Below, in pieces: positions 1 through 9,379 of a stretch of 64,000 nt of DNA. Under the pieces are notes generated by a model. The model saw nothing but the letters and a program-made list of their open reading frames with translations, was not told where the DNA came from and made no database searches. Position 1 is the stretch's first letter, and each line of letters starts with the position of its first letter. The position numbers and the translations under genes were made by a program. Where the stretch lies: positions 64,418 through 128,417 of the forward strand of contig DATGFS010000003.1 in assembly GCA_035308905.1 (NCBI GenBank). Direction: 5' to 3'. The DNA is from a bacterium (GTDB lineage: Bacteria > Sysuimicrobiota > Sysuimicrobiia > Sysuimicrobiales > Segetimicrobiaceae).

Positions 1-1
1 C

Positions 2-523
2 TTCGGGCTGCTGCTCGCCTACTCGACGGTCGCGCTCCTTGGGCGGGTGCGAATCGAACTGCCGGGCGACGTGCCGTTCGACCCGCTGGCCGGCCGGCTG
101 CGGTTTCACGGCGATTACCACGATCAGGTCCTCGGGCGCCGCGTCGCCTACACGGCGACGTCCGTCGTCCCGGGCAGTCTTATGATGTACGCGGCGGGCC
201 TGATGTCGGGGCTGCTCGGCATCGGCAGCGGCCTCTTCAAGGTGCTCGCCCTCGACGTCATCATGCGCCTGCCGATGAAGGTCTCTACGGCGACGAGCAA
301 CTTCATGATCGGCGTCACCGCCGCGGCCAGCGCGGGCGTGTACTTCTCACGCGGCGACATTCACCCGCTCGTCGCGGCGCCGGTGGCCCTCGGCGTGCTG
401 GCGGGGGCGTGGAGCGGCACCCACGTGATGCAGCGCCTGCGGAACACGACGCTGCGGAAGCTCTTCGTCCCGGTGCTGGCGGTGATTTCAGTGGAGATGA
501 TTCTGCGTGGACTCGGAGTCTAG
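2..523 (+). CDS. TauE/SafE-family membrane exporter, 5' end cut off
   Basis: This is the C-terminal part (about 173 residues) of a TauE/SafE-type integral membrane protein, a family that moves sulfite, sulfoacetate or other small anions across the inner membrane. The frame is open to the window edge, so the true start lies upstream and roughly the first third of a 250-280 residue protein is missing. The family-typical stretch GIGSGLFKV and the following STATSNFMIG segment, with alternating hydrophobic helices, support the call. It overlaps the DUF1634 gene by 17 bases, a common pairing for this family. The substrate is not readable. Confidence 0.85.
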   Translation, partial: FGLLLAYSTVALLGRVRIELPGDVPFDPLAGRLRFHGDYHDQVLGRRVAYTATSVVPGSLMMYAAGLMSGLLGIGSGLFKVLALDVIMRLPMKVSTATSNFMIGVTAAASAGVYFSRGDIHPLVAAPVALGVLAGAWSGTHVMQRLRNTTLRKLFVPVLAVISVEMILRGLGV

Positions 524-941
524 GGCGGGAAGCGCCCCCGCCTCGCCCGAGGCGGGTCACGAACCCGATGCGACCGCGCGGGTGCTCGGCGCCATTCTCC
601 GGGCGGGCGTGCTGATCTCGGCGGCGATCATCGTCTTCGGCGTGGCCCTGTTCGTGCACCGGCGCGGCGCCGCCGCGGTGCTGTTCGGGGCGCGCGGCCT
701 TCCCGCCGGCTCCGGCGAGGACCCGAGTACCCTCGGCGAGCTGCTCGACGCGCTCCGGAACGACGTCCACGTCCCGGCGGCGGTGACGGACATCGGCCTG
801 TTGACGCTCATGATCACGCCGGTCATCAGCGTCGTCGTCTCGCTGATCGCCTTCGCGCGGGAGCGCGACTGGAACTATGTCCTCCTCGCCGCAATCGTCC
901 TCGGCATGCTGGCGCTCGGCTCCGCCCTCGGCCACATCTGA
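507..941 (+). CDS. DUF1634 membrane protein
   Basis: A 144-residue protein with a polar N-terminus and three predicted membrane helices, near residues 28-50, 93-113 and 122-142. The layout and its overlap with the preceding TauE/SafE gene match the DUF1634 family, which often sits next to such exporters and is thought to work with them. The GTG start lies inside the upstream gene, suggesting translational coupling. No catalytic motif is visible and the molecular role is unknown. Confidence 0.75.
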   Translation: MDSESRAGSAPASPEAGHEPDATARVLGAILRAGVLISAAIIVFGVALFVHRRGAAAVLFGARGLPAGSGEDPSTLGELLDALRNDVHVPAAVTDIGLLTLMITPVISVVVSLIAFARERDWNYVLLAAIVLGMLALGSALGHI

Positions 942-954
942 GGCCGCGCGCCGC

Positions 955-1734
955 CTACCGGCCCGTCCAGCGCGGCGCGCGCCGTTCGTTGAACGCGGCG
1001 ATCCCCTCCCGGCAGTCGTCGCTGGCGTAGAGCATCCGCTGCAGCTCGCCCTCGAGCCTCAACCCGTCCTCGAACGGATGCGTGAGCCCGTACCGGATCG
1101 CCTGCCGCGCGGCACGGACGGCGAGCGGCGCATTGGCCGCGATCGCCCGCGCCGTGTCCGCGGCGGCCGCGGCGAGATCGGCGGCCGGCACGACCGCGTC
1201 GACCAAGCCGAGCCGATGCGCCTCCGCGGCGCTCACGCGCCGGCCGGTGAGCACGAGGCTCATCGCCCGCGCCGGACCGAGCAGCCGCTCGAGACGCTGC
1301 GTCCCGCCGGCGGCCGGGATGATCCCGCGGGTGACCTCGGGGCAGCCCAACTCCGCGGTGTCGGCCGCCCACCGCAGGTCGCAGCCGAGCGCGATCTCAC
1401 AGCCCCCGCCGACCGCGAGCCCGTTGATGGCCGCGATCGACGGAATCGGCAGCGCCTCGATCGCGCGCGGCACTTGAACGATCGCCCGGTTGTGCCGCCA
1501 GATCGTCTCCTCGGCCGCCCCGGCCCGCTCCTTGAGATCGGCGCCCGCACAGAACGCGCGCCCCTCGCCGGTGAGGATCAGCACGCGCGCCGCGGGCTCC
1601 CGGCCCACGGCCTCGAGCGCGGCCGTCAGTTCCCGGCAGACCGCCGTGCTGAGCGCGTTCAGCGCATCCGGCCGGCGGATCGTCAGCGTGACGATGCCGT
1701 CGTGCGAATCGAGCGTCACCAGTGGCGCAGCCAT
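955..1734 (-). CDS. enoyl-CoA hydratase/isomerase family protein
   Basis: A full-length (259 residue) crotonase-fold enzyme. The CoA-binding/oxyanion segment FCAGADL lies at residues 61-67 and GGGCEIALGCD at 109-119. Both glutamates used by true hydratases are kept: E113 in GGGCE and E133 in CPEV. This favours hydration of a 2-enoyl-CoA over a degenerate family member. It follows the class III aminotransferase on the same strand after 13 bases, so the two are probably co-transcribed. The acyl substrate cannot be assigned. Confidence 0.88.
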   Translation of the reverse strand: MAAPLVTLDSHDGIVTLTIRRPDALNALSTAVCRELTAALEAVGREPAARVLILTGEGRAFCAGADLKERAGAAEETIWRHNRAIVQVPRAIEALPIPSIAAINGLAVGGGCEIALGCDLRWAADTAELGCPEVTRGIIPAAGGTQRLERLLGPARAMSLVLTGRRVSAAEAHRLGLVDAVVPAADLAAAAADTARAIAANAPLAVRAARQAIRYGLTHPFEDGLRLEGELQRMLYASDDCREGIAAFNERRAPRWTGR

Positions 1735-1747
1735 TCCCCGTCCCTCC

Positions 1748-3097
1748 TCATGGTCGTGTGCGGCGCCGCGCCGTGGCGAGCGCCGTGACGGCGCTCGCCA
1801 CGGCGTCCGCGAGCTCCCCCGCGTCCTGATCCGTGATCGTGAGCGGCGGCGCCACGATCACCGGGTTGTCGGTGAAGCACAGCACGCCGCGGTGGCGCAT
1901 CTCCCGCTCCAGCCGGTCGATTCCCCGCGTCCCGAGCGCAAGCGGGTGGCGCGTCGCGCGGTCCGAGACCAGCTCGACGGCGGCCATGAGGCCGAGCCCC
2001 CGCACCTCCCCCGCGATCGGGCAATCACGAAGCCGCGCCGCGAGCCCGTCCGCGAGGCGGCGGCCGAGCGACGCGGCCCGGTCGACGAGCCCCTCCTCTT
2101 CGATGATCCGCAGGCAGGCGAGCGCCGCCGCGCAGGCCGCGGGATGGCCGCTGTAGGTGAAGCCGTGCGGCACCAGCCGGCGCGCCAGCCGCTCGGCGAC
2201 GTGACGCCGCAGCGCGATCGCGGCCAGCGCTTGATAGCCGCCGGTCATCCCCTTCCCGAGGATCATGATGTCCGGCGTGACCTGCCAGTGGTCGCACGCG
2301 AACCACCGGCCGGTCCGGCCGAATCCCGTCACCACCTCGTCGGCCACCAGCAGCACGCCGTGGCGGTCGCAGATCGCGCGCAGCCGCGGCCAGTACTCGG
2401 CCGGCGGGACCAGCACGCCGCCCGGCCCGGGCACCGGCTCGGCGAAGACGGCCGCGACGCGGCCGGGGCCCGCGTCGACAATCACCCGCTCGACTTCGTC
2501 GGCGCAGGCAAGCGTGCAGGCGTCGAGCACGGCGCAGTGCGGGCAGCGGTACCGGTACGGCGCGTGGACGAACCGGATCCCGGCGAGCGGCGTGCCCATC
2601 CCGCGCAGGAGGCCGCGGTCCGGGTCGCTGAGTGAGGAGCCGGCGTAGGTGCTGCCGTGCGCGGAGTACTCCCGGCTGATGACGATCCGGCGCCGGCCCT
2701 CCCCCGCGGCGCTGTGAAACCGCCGGGCGAACTTGAGCGCCGTGTCCACCGCCTCCGACCCCGTCGGCACCGGGACGATGCTCACGAGATCGCCGGGCAG
2801 CACGGCGCGGAGCCGTTCGGCCAGCGTCTCTACAAGCGGCGAGGCGGCGTCCGTCAGCGGCGCGAACGACAGCGTCCGCAATTGGCCCGCGATCGCGTCG
2901 ATGATCTCGGTCCGGCCGTAGCCGACGAGCGCCGCCCACAGCCCGGACCGCGCGTCGAGGTAGCGGCGCCCGTCCGCGTCCCAAACGTGCGGCCCCTCGC
3001 CCCGCACGAGCCGTAGGGGTCCGCCGCGGCGCGCGAGCGTGGCCTGGACTTGCCCCTGGTACCACACGGAGGGCGGGGACGGCAGCGGCCCGGACAT
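1748..3097 (-). CDS. class III PLP-dependent aminotransferase
   Basis: A fold-type I, class III aminotransferase of about 449 residues. The PLP-site signature VADEVVTGFGRTGRW is followed by the Schiff-base lysine in ILGKGMTGGY. The start is placed at the ATG at 3097 because AGAAGG lies about 8 bases upstream; a longer reading from 3187 adds 30 residues that do not look like family sequence. It carries a small extra cysteine cluster (CPHCAVLDACTLAC) seen in some omega-amino-acid aminotransferases. With the divergent succinate-semialdehyde dehydrogenase it suggests omega-amino acid or GABA-type catabolism, which is inference. Confidence 0.85.
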   Translation of the reverse strand: MSGPLPSPPSVWYQGQVQATLARRGGPLRLVRGEGPHVWDADGRRYLDARSGLWAALVGYGRTEIIDAIAGQLRTLSFAPLTDAASPLVETLAERLRAVLPGDLVSIVPVPTGSEAVDTALKFARRFHSAAGEGRRRIVISREYSAHGSTYAGSSLSDPDRGLLRGMGTPLAGIRFVHAPYRYRCPHCAVLDACTLACADEVERVIVDAGPGRVAAVFAEPVPGPGGVLVPPAEYWPRLRAICDRHGVLLVADEVVTGFGRTGRWFACDHWQVTPDIMILGKGMTGGYQALAAIALRRHVAERLARRLVPHGFTYSGHPAACAAALACLRIIEEEGLVDRAASLGRRLADGLAARLRDCPIAGEVRGLGLMAAVELVSDRATRHPLALGTRGIDRLEREMRHRGVLCFTDNPVIVAPPLTITDQDAGELADAVASAVTALATARRRTRP

Positions 3098-3283
3098 CGC
3101 CGACACCTTCTCGGCAGGAAGCGCCGGGACCCGCAGGAAATGCTCCGGCACCCTCCGGCACGGGCGCAGGTCCGGCTTTGATTTCATGGTTGCGGGCGCG
3201 CTTTGGCCCTGGGCCTACGGCGTGAGCCAAAGATGCCCGCAGGCCCAGGATCGGCCCGCGCGGGCGGTTGAGGAGGCATGGCG

Positions 3284-4738
3284 ATGGCCGTAAAGCAGTA
3301 TCCGCTGTTCATCGACGGGCGGTGGGTGAACGGCAACGGGCGCGGCGCGTTCGACGTGCTCAACCCCGCGACGTCCGAGCCGATCGCGGCCGTCCCCGAC
3401 GGCAGCGTCGAGGAAGCCCGCGCCGCGGTGGACGCGGCCGCGCGCGCGTTCCCCGGCTGGGCCGAGCGGACCGCGCTCGAGCGGGGCGCGATTCTCCTCC
3501 GGGCGCGCGACATCCTGACCGGGCGGCTCGATGCGCTGGCGCGCCTCGTCACCGAGGAGAACGGCAAGCCGGTCGCGGAAGCGCGCGGCGAAGTGGCGTT
3601 TGCGATCCAGTATCTGCCGTGGTTCGCGGAGGAGGCGCGCCGCGTCTACGGCGAGATCGTGCCCCCGCCGGTGCCGCACAAGCGCCTGTGGGTCATCCGG
3701 CAGCCGCTCGGGGTCGTCGGCGCGATCACCCCCTGGAACTTCCCGGCCACGATGGTGCTGCGCAAGATCGCCCCGGCGCTCGCGGCCGGGTGCACCGTCG
3801 TGCTGAAGCCGGCGAAGGAGACGCCGCTCACGGCGATCGAGATCGCGCGCGCCTTCGAGGAGGCGGGCCTCCCGCCGGGCGTGTTCAACGTCGTCGTCGG
3901 CCGGCGCGCGGCACCGATCGCCGACGTGTTCCTCACGGATCCGCGCGTGCGCAAGATCGCGTTCACCGGCTCCACGGAGGTCGGCAAGACGCTGATGCGC
4001 GGCGCCGCCGATCAGCTCAAACGGCTCACGTTCGAGCTCGGCGGCAACGCCCCGTTCATCGTCTTCGAGGACGCCGACCTCGACCGCGCCGTGCAGAACG
4101 CCGTCGCGATCAAGTACTTCCGGGTCGGCGGCCAGTCGTGCATCTGCGCGAATCGCCTCTACGTGCAGCGCGCCATCGCGGACCGCTTCCTCGCGAAATT
4201 CGTCGAGGCGGTGAAGGCGATCAAGGTCGGCCCGGGCACCGAGCCCGGCGTCCAGGTCGGGCCGCTCATCAACGCCGAGACGCTCGAGAAGGTCGAGACG
4301 ATGGTCGCGGAGGCGGTGGGCCAGGGCGCGCGGCCGCTCGCCGGCGCCCGGCGGCTGACCGACGGCGCGTTCGCCCGCGGGTACTTCTACGCGCCTACGG
4401 TCCTCACCGACGTGCGCGAGGAGATGCGCGTCGCGAAGGACGAGACGTTCGGCCCGGTCGCGCCGATCCTGCCCTTCGACACCGAGGCCGAGGTCATCGA
4501 GCGGGCCAACAACACGACCTTCGGCCTCGCCGCCTACCTCTCGTCCCGGGACCTCGCGCGGGTCGTGCGGGTCGGCGAGGCGCTCGAGTACGGCCTCGTC
4601 TGCGTGAACGACGCGACCGGGTACACGCACGAGATCCCGTTCGGCGGCGTCAAGGAGAGCGGGCTCGGCCGCGAGGGCGGGCGGCACGGCATGCACGAGT
4701 ACACGGAGGTCAAGTCGATCTCCATTAACATCTCGTAG
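3284..4738 (+). CDS. gabD: NAD(P)-dependent aldehyde dehydrogenase, succinate-semialdehyde type
   Basis: A complete aldehyde dehydrogenase of about 484 residues. The coenzyme-site segment GAITPWNFP, the general-base glutamate in FELGGNAP (near 251) and the nucleophilic cysteine in GGQSCICANR (near 286) are present. The C-terminal PFGGVKESGLGREGG is typical of the succinate-semialdehyde branch. Two ATGs compete: the one at 3284 is 7 bases behind AGGAGG, while 3278 is only 1 base from it, so 3284 is preferred. The gene is divergent from an aminotransferase that could supply its aldehyde. Confidence 0.87.
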   Translation: MAVKQYPLFIDGRWVNGNGRGAFDVLNPATSEPIAAVPDGSVEEARAAVDAAARAFPGWAERTALERGAILLRARDILTGRLDALARLVTEENGKPVAEARGEVAFAIQYLPWFAEEARRVYGEIVPPPVPHKRLWVIRQPLGVVGAITPWNFPATMVLRKIAPALAAGCTVVLKPAKETPLTAIEIARAFEEAGLPPGVFNVVVGRRAAPIADVFLTDPRVRKIAFTGSTEVGKTLMRGAADQLKRLTFELGGNAPFIVFEDADLDRAVQNAVAIKYFRVGGQSCICANRLYVQRAIADRFLAKFVEAVKAIKVGPGTEPGVQVGPLINAETLEKVETMVAEAVGQGARPLAGARRLTDGAFARGYFYAPTVLTDVREEMRVAKDETFGPVAPILPFDTEAEVIERANNTTFGLAAYLSSRDLARVVRVGEALEYGLVCVNDATGYTHEIPFGGVKESGLGREGGRHGMHEYTEVKSISINIS

Positions 4739-4755
4739 CCGCGCCGCGGCGGCGG

Positions 4756-6696
4756 ATGCAGCCCTCCACCCAGATTACGGAGATCGCCTGTGACGTGCTC
4801 GTCTGCGGCGCCGGCCTCGGCGGCGTTGCCGCGGCCCTGCGCGCCGCCCGGCTCGGCCTGCGCGTCTGCCTGACCGAAGAAGCGGCGTGGCCCGGCGGGC
4901 AGGTCACCACCCAGGGCGTCTCCGCCCTCGACGAGCACCAGTACATCGAGACGTTCGGCGGCACCGCGGCGTACTACGAGCTGCGCAACGGGATCCGCGC
5001 CTACTACCGCAGCGCCTACCGTCTGTCCGCGGCCGCGGACAGCGCGGGACCGCTCAACCCCGGCAACGCCTGGGTGAGCCCGCTCTCGTTCGAGCCGCGG
5101 GCCGCGGCGACGGTGCTCGAAGCAATGATGGCCCGGTCGCACGACTCCGGCGCGCTGCAGGTCTTCTACCACACCCGGGCGATCGCGGCGGAGGTCTTCA
5201 GCGGCGAGGTCCGGTCGGTGCTGACGCGCCAGACCGAGAGCGGCGCGCTCATCCGCTTCCATGCGCGGTTCGTGCTCGACGCGACGGATCTCGGCGATCT
5301 CCTGCCGCTCACCGCGACGCCGTACGCGGTGGGCGCGGAGTCGCAGGCTGAGACGGGCGAGCCGTCCGCGCCGGCGGCGGCCGACCCGACATGCTTCCAG
5401 TTCCTGACCTTCCCGTTCGCCGTGGAGTGGCGCCCCGGCGAGAACAACACGATCCAGAAGCCGGACGGCTACGAGAACAATCGCACCGCGCAACCGTACT
5501 CGTTCGCGTACAAGACGGCCGACCCCGTGGCGCCGGTGTACCAGATGTTCGGGACAGCGCCGGGAACCCACGGATCGTTCTGGACCTACCGGCGGGCGCT
5601 CGACGCGGCGAATTTCGACGACGCGCGCATTCCGAACGACGTCAGCATCATCAACTGGACGAGCAACGACTACCGCGGCCCGGCGCCGATCGACCGGACG
5701 GCGCTCGAGCTCGCGGCGCTCTACCGCGACGCGCGCCTGCTGAGCCTCGGGTTTCTCTACTGGCTGCAGACCGAAGCCCCGCGCGACGACGGCGGCGCCG
5801 GCTACCCTGAGCTGCGGCCCCGGCCGGATGTAATGGGCACGGTCGACGGCGTGTCGCAGATGCCGTACGTCCGCGAAGGGCGCCGTCTCAAAGCGCTGGT
5901 CACGATCCGCGAGCAGGACATCGCGGCATCGGCGCAGCGCGGCGCGCGCGCCGCGCCGCAGGCCGCGTCGGTCGGGGTGGGCCTGTATCCGATCGATCTC
6001 CACGGCTGCGGCGTCAACACCGTAAGCCTGTCGACCCGGCCGTTTCAGATCCCGCTCGGCGCGCTGGTGCCGCAACGCACGACCAACCTGCTCGCCGCCG
6101 CCAAGAACATCGGCACGACCCACCTGACCAACGGCGCGTACCGCGTGCATCCGGTGGAGTGGGCGGTCGGCGAGGCCGCGGCGCTGCTTGCGGCGTTCTG
6201 CCTGCATGCCGGCCGCCCCCCGCACGAGGTGCACGACAACCCACGGCTCGTCCTGCGGCTGCAGCTCCTGGCGCTCGATCAGGGTGTCCCGCTCTACTGG
6301 TATGACGACGTGCCGATCGGCCATCCGGCGTTCGTCGCGACGCAGCTGCTCGCGGTCGCCGGCGTCTGGCCGGGCAACGACGACACGCTGTCGTTTCGGC
6401 CCGACGAGCCGGTCAGCCAGTTCGACGCGAAGCGGACGATCGTCGCCACGGCGCAGATGGTGCAGGCAGCGGGCGGCCGGGCCGTCCCCGTGAGCGCCTC
6501 GCTGCAAATCACCATGGGCGACGCGCTCACCCCGATGTCCCGCGAGGCCGCGATCCAGGCGCTCGCGGACGCGCTGCCCGACGCGGGCGGCGCGCAAAGC
6601 CCGGCGCTCGCGGACCCGCCGACCCGGGCGGACCTCGCCCGCCTCCTGGCGGTTGTGGTCCGGCACGTCATCGACACCGACCGGTTCGGCGGCTAG
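4756..6696 (+). CDS. FAD-dependent oxidoreductase with SLH-like C-terminal region
   Basis: A 646-residue flavoprotein. The N-terminal dinucleotide fold has GAGLGG (18-23) followed by WPGGQVTTQG, as in the FAD-dependent oxidoreductase family related to fumarate reductase-type flavoproteins. From about residue 516 the protein changes character: DVPIGHPAFVATQLLAVAG, then a GNDDTLSFRPDEPVSQ-like turn, resembles an S-layer-homology repeat. Two weaker repeats start near 590 and 620 (LTPMSREAA, PTRADLARLL). No signal peptide is visible, so a cell-wall role for the tail is doubtful. It runs 3 bases ahead of the MFS gene. The substrate is unknown. Confidence 0.8.
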   Translation: MQPSTQITEIACDVLVCGAGLGGVAAALRAARLGLRVCLTEEAAWPGGQVTTQGVSALDEHQYIETFGGTAAYYELRNGIRAYYRSAYRLSAAADSAGPLNPGNAWVSPLSFEPRAAATVLEAMMARSHDSGALQVFYHTRAIAAEVFSGEVRSVLTRQTESGALIRFHARFVLDATDLGDLLPLTATPYAVGAESQAETGEPSAPAAADPTCFQFLTFPFAVEWRPGENNTIQKPDGYENNRTAQPYSFAYKTADPVAPVYQMFGTAPGTHGSFWTYRRALDAANFDDARIPNDVSIINWTSNDYRGPAPIDRTALELAALYRDARLLSLGFLYWLQTEAPRDDGGAGYPELRPRPDVMGTVDGVSQMPYVREGRRLKALVTIREQDIAASAQRGARAAPQAASVGVGLYPIDLHGCGVNTVSLSTRPFQIPLGALVPQRTTNLLAAAKNIGTTHLTNGAYRVHPVEWAVGEAAALLAAFCLHAGRPPHEVHDNPRLVLRLQLLALDQGVPLYWYDDVPIGHPAFVATQLLAVAGVWPGNDDTLSFRPDEPVSQFDAKRTIVATAQMVQAAGGRAVPVSASLQITMGDALTPMSREAAIQALADALPDAGGAQSPALADPPTRADLARLLAVVVRHVIDTDRFGG

Positions 6697-6699
6697 GGC

Positions 6700-8121
6700 G
6701 TGGCCCAGTCGACGCCCCGCGGGCTGCCGTGGCCCGTGATCGCAACGGTGTGTCTGGGCACGTTCATGGGCGCGCTCGACAGCAGCATCGTCACCGTGGC
6801 CTATCCCACCTTCACCGCGACCTTCCGCGTCCCGGTCTCCCTCGTCCAGTGGGTCGGCGTCGCGTATCTGCTTACCTCGTCCAGCCTCGTCGCGATCTTC
6901 GGCCGGATCTCGGACATGGTGGGCCACAAGCGCATCTACGTCGCGGGATTTACCGTCTTTCTCGCCGGCTCGGTCCTGTGCGGCGCGGCGACCGGGATCG
7001 GCGCCCTCATCGCGTTTCGGGCGCTGCAGGCCGTCGGGTCGGCGATGCTCGTCGCGAACAGCGTGGCGATCCTGTCGTACACGGTCGGCGGCGCGCGGAT
7101 GGGGACGGCACTCGGGCTGCTCGAGACCGCGGTGTCGGTCGCGCTCGTCGTGGGTCCCGTCGTAGGCGGCCTGCTGATCCAGGTGTCCACCTGGCGCATG
7201 ATCTTCTACATCAACGTGCCGGTCGCGATCGGCGCCACGCTGCTGGCCCGGCGCACGCTGCCGCCGCTCGAGGGCCTGGGCGGGCGCGGACGCTTTGACG
7301 TCGCCGGCGCGCTGACCTTCGGCGCCGGTCTCGGCGCGCTGCTCCTCGGCGCGAGCCTCGGCCCGGTCATCGGATGGGCGGCCGCCACGGTTGACGTGCT
7401 CCTCGGAGCCGGAACCGTACTGCTGATCGCCTTCGTCGCAATCGAGCGGCGGGTGCCGTCGCCGATGCTCGACTTGTCGCTCTTCTACAACCGCCGGTTC
7501 GCGGGCGCCAACGCCGCGAAGGTCTGCGCCTACGCGGCATCGTTCACGGTCGTGTTCGTGATCCCGTTCTACCTGCAGCAGGTACTGCGCTACGCGCCCG
7601 GAGCGGTCGGCATCGCCATGACGCCGATGCCGGCGGCGCTCGCCGCGGGGTCGCTCCTCGGCGGACCACTCTCGGACCGCGCCGGCTCGCACGTGCTCGC
7701 GCCGCTCGGCATGGCGATCGCCACCGTGGGCGGCGCGTTGTTCATGCTGGTGTCCCCGGCCCGCGGGTACTGGTCGCTTGCCGCCGCGATGGTCGTGATG
7801 GACTTTGGGATGGGCCTCTTTATCGCGCCGAACGATGCCGTCATCATGAACAGCGCGCCGCGCGACAAGCAGGGCGTGGCGGGCGGCGTGCTCGCGATGA
7901 TGCGGGCCATCGGCATGATCACCGGCCTGACCGTGGCCGCGACCATCATGCAATCACGCTTGGGCCCTATAGCGGTGGCCGAGGGCACGCCCGGTGGAAG
8001 TGGGGGCGGCATCCCTCCGCAGGCGCTGACGCAGGGCATTCAGAACGTCTACGCGGCGACGATCCTGCTCTGTCTCCTCTCAACCGCGCTCTCGCTGCTT
8101 CGCGGCCGGCCCCGGGCGTGA
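6700..8121 (+). CDS. MFS transporter, DHA2-like drug/H+ antiporter
   Basis: A 473-residue major facilitator with about 14 hydrophobic helices. The family-start pattern GTFMGALDSSIVTVA in helix 1 and the loop motif FGRISDMVGHKR between helices 2 and 3 are typical of the 14-helix DHA2 branch. The motif C-like helix reads ALVVGPVVGGLL. These proteins export drugs or metabolites in exchange for protons at the inner membrane. The GTG start comes 3 bases after the flavoprotein stop, so the two are likely translated from one message. Confidence 0.88.
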   Translation: MAQSTPRGLPWPVIATVCLGTFMGALDSSIVTVAYPTFTATFRVPVSLVQWVGVAYLLTSSSLVAIFGRISDMVGHKRIYVAGFTVFLAGSVLCGAATGIGALIAFRALQAVGSAMLVANSVAILSYTVGGARMGTALGLLETAVSVALVVGPVVGGLLIQVSTWRMIFYINVPVAIGATLLARRTLPPLEGLGGRGRFDVAGALTFGAGLGALLLGASLGPVIGWAAATVDVLLGAGTVLLIAFVAIERRVPSPMLDLSLFYNRRFAGANAAKVCAYAASFTVVFVIPFYLQQVLRYAPGAVGIAMTPMPAALAAGSLLGGPLSDRAGSHVLAPLGMAIATVGGALFMLVSPARGYWSLAAAMVVMDFGMGLFIAPNDAVIMNSAPRDKQGVAGGVLAMMRAIGMITGLTVAATIMQSRLGPIAVAEGTPGGSGGGIPPQALTQGIQNVYAATILLCLLSTALSLLRGRPRA

Positions 8122-8146
8122 GATGGCTCCCGCCGGTAAAGGCCCC

Positions 8147-8482
8147 TTACGGCCGCAGGTAATCTTCCCGCAGCGGGTGGAACACGTCCAAGACGATCGC
8201 GCGGCCGCCGACCGGCCGGCCGCCGTGCGGCACGCCGCCTGCGATCATGTACATGTCGCCCGGCTGCATCACTTTGCGCTCGTCGCCGATCCACATCTCG
8301 AACTGTCCCTCGACGACCATCCCGCCTTGCTCGTGCGGGTGGCTGTGGGTCGGCACTTCGCTTCCGGCCGCGAGTTCCACGTAGCTCAGCATCACGTTCT
8401 TGCCGGGCAGCGGCTTCATCGTCACGCCTTTCGCGATCTCTTTGCCGCGCAGTTCCTTTGCGGACGTGAAATGACTCGCCAT
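8147..8482 (-). CDS. small cupin-domain protein
   Basis: A single-domain cupin of 111 residues. The metal-binding motif 1 reads HSHPHEQGGMVVEG (two or three histidines and a glutamate), and motif 2 reads PGDMYMIAGGVPHGG with its histidine. Such small cupins bind a divalent metal and act as isomerases, dioxygenases or sensors; the sequence does not tell which. TTGGAGGT lies about 6 bases before the ATG. It is convergent with the MFS gene. Confidence 0.85.
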   Translation of the reverse strand: MASHFTSAKELRGKEIAKGVTMKPLPGKNVMLSYVELAAGSEVPTHSHPHEQGGMVVEGQFEMWIGDERKVMQPGDMYMIAGGVPHGGRPVGGRAIVLDVFHPLREDYLRP

Positions 8483-8613
8483 CGCGGGACCTCCAAGAAA
8501 GCGCCCTAAGCAGCCGGACCGTTTTGTGATTCGCCTGCGCCGGGATACCTCCTCGGTGGACGCCCTCGGGAGATAGAACGGGAGATCCTCGGAGGCGCTG
8601 CGAATCCCGACCC

Positions 8614-9348
8614 ATGTTTACGAAGTCGGTCGCCTGGTACGATGCCGTCTACAGCTGGAAGAACTATGAGCGCGAGGCGCACAGACTCCGGCTGCTCATG
8701 GACCAGCACGCACGACGCCCGATCACAACGCTGCTGGACGTGGCCTGCGGCACCGGTCAGCACATCACGCACCTGAAGCCGCACTACACCGTGGAGGGAC
8801 TGGACCTGGACCTCGCGATGCTGAACCTCGCCCGGCGGCGACACCCGGACGTGACGTTTCACCAGGGCGACATGCGGGCGTTCGACCTCGGACGCCGCTT
8901 CGACGCGGTAACCTGTCTGTTCGCCTCTGTTGCGTACTGCCGCTCCACCGTCGAGCTCGCGCAGACCGTCGGATGCATGGCCAAGCATGTGAATCCGGGC
9001 GGGCTGGTGATCGTGGAACCGTTCCTCGGACCTGAACAATTCAAGCCGGGATACCTCGGGGCGATCTTCGTGGATCGTCCGGATCTCAAGATCGCCCGCA
9101 TCCACACCTCGTCCGTCTCCGGACAGGCCGCCGCGATACTGTTCCACTACCTCGTCGGCACCCCGGACGGCGTGGAGCACTTCACGGAACGCCACGAAAT
9201 GACGATGTTTACCCGTGACGAGTACCTCGTCGCACTCGAGGCCGCGGGCCTTCGCGCGGCACGCGACGACGAAGGATTGATGGGCCGCGGTCTTTACATC
9301 GGGGTGCGGCCGTCGCCGGACGCCGCCGGCGGCCGTCCCGTCGATTGA
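8614..9348 (+). CDS. class I SAM-dependent methyltransferase
   Basis: A 244-residue Rossmann-fold methyltransferase. Motif I is LLDVACGTGQH, followed by an acidic residue in VEGLDLD and the QGDMRAF motif. The layout resembles sugar-N-methyltransferases of the DesVI type and other small class I enzymes. The C-terminal FTRDEYLVALEAAGL segment is common in that group. The methyl acceptor is unknown and the neighbours give no clue. Confidence 0.85.
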   Translation: MFTKSVAWYDAVYSWKNYEREAHRLRLLMDQHARRPITTLLDVACGTGQHITHLKPHYTVEGLDLDLAMLNLARRRHPDVTFHQGDMRAFDLGRRFDAVTCLFASVAYCRSTVELAQTVGCMAKHVNPGGLVIVEPFLGPEQFKPGYLGAIFVDRPDLKIARIHTSSVSGQAAAILFHYLVGTPDGVEHFTERHEMTMFTRDEYLVALEAAGLRAARDDEGLMGRGLYIGVRPSPDAAGGRPVD

Positions 9349-9379
9349 GGCGGCAGGTTGCACGGATTCGAGAAGACGG

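Noticed and set aside
4534-7953. A very long (over 1,100 codon) minus-strand open frame
   Set aside because: It lies opposite three well-supported plus-strand genes, is Arg/His/Asp-rich and repetitive, and shows no domain. Long antisense frames are expected at this GC content.
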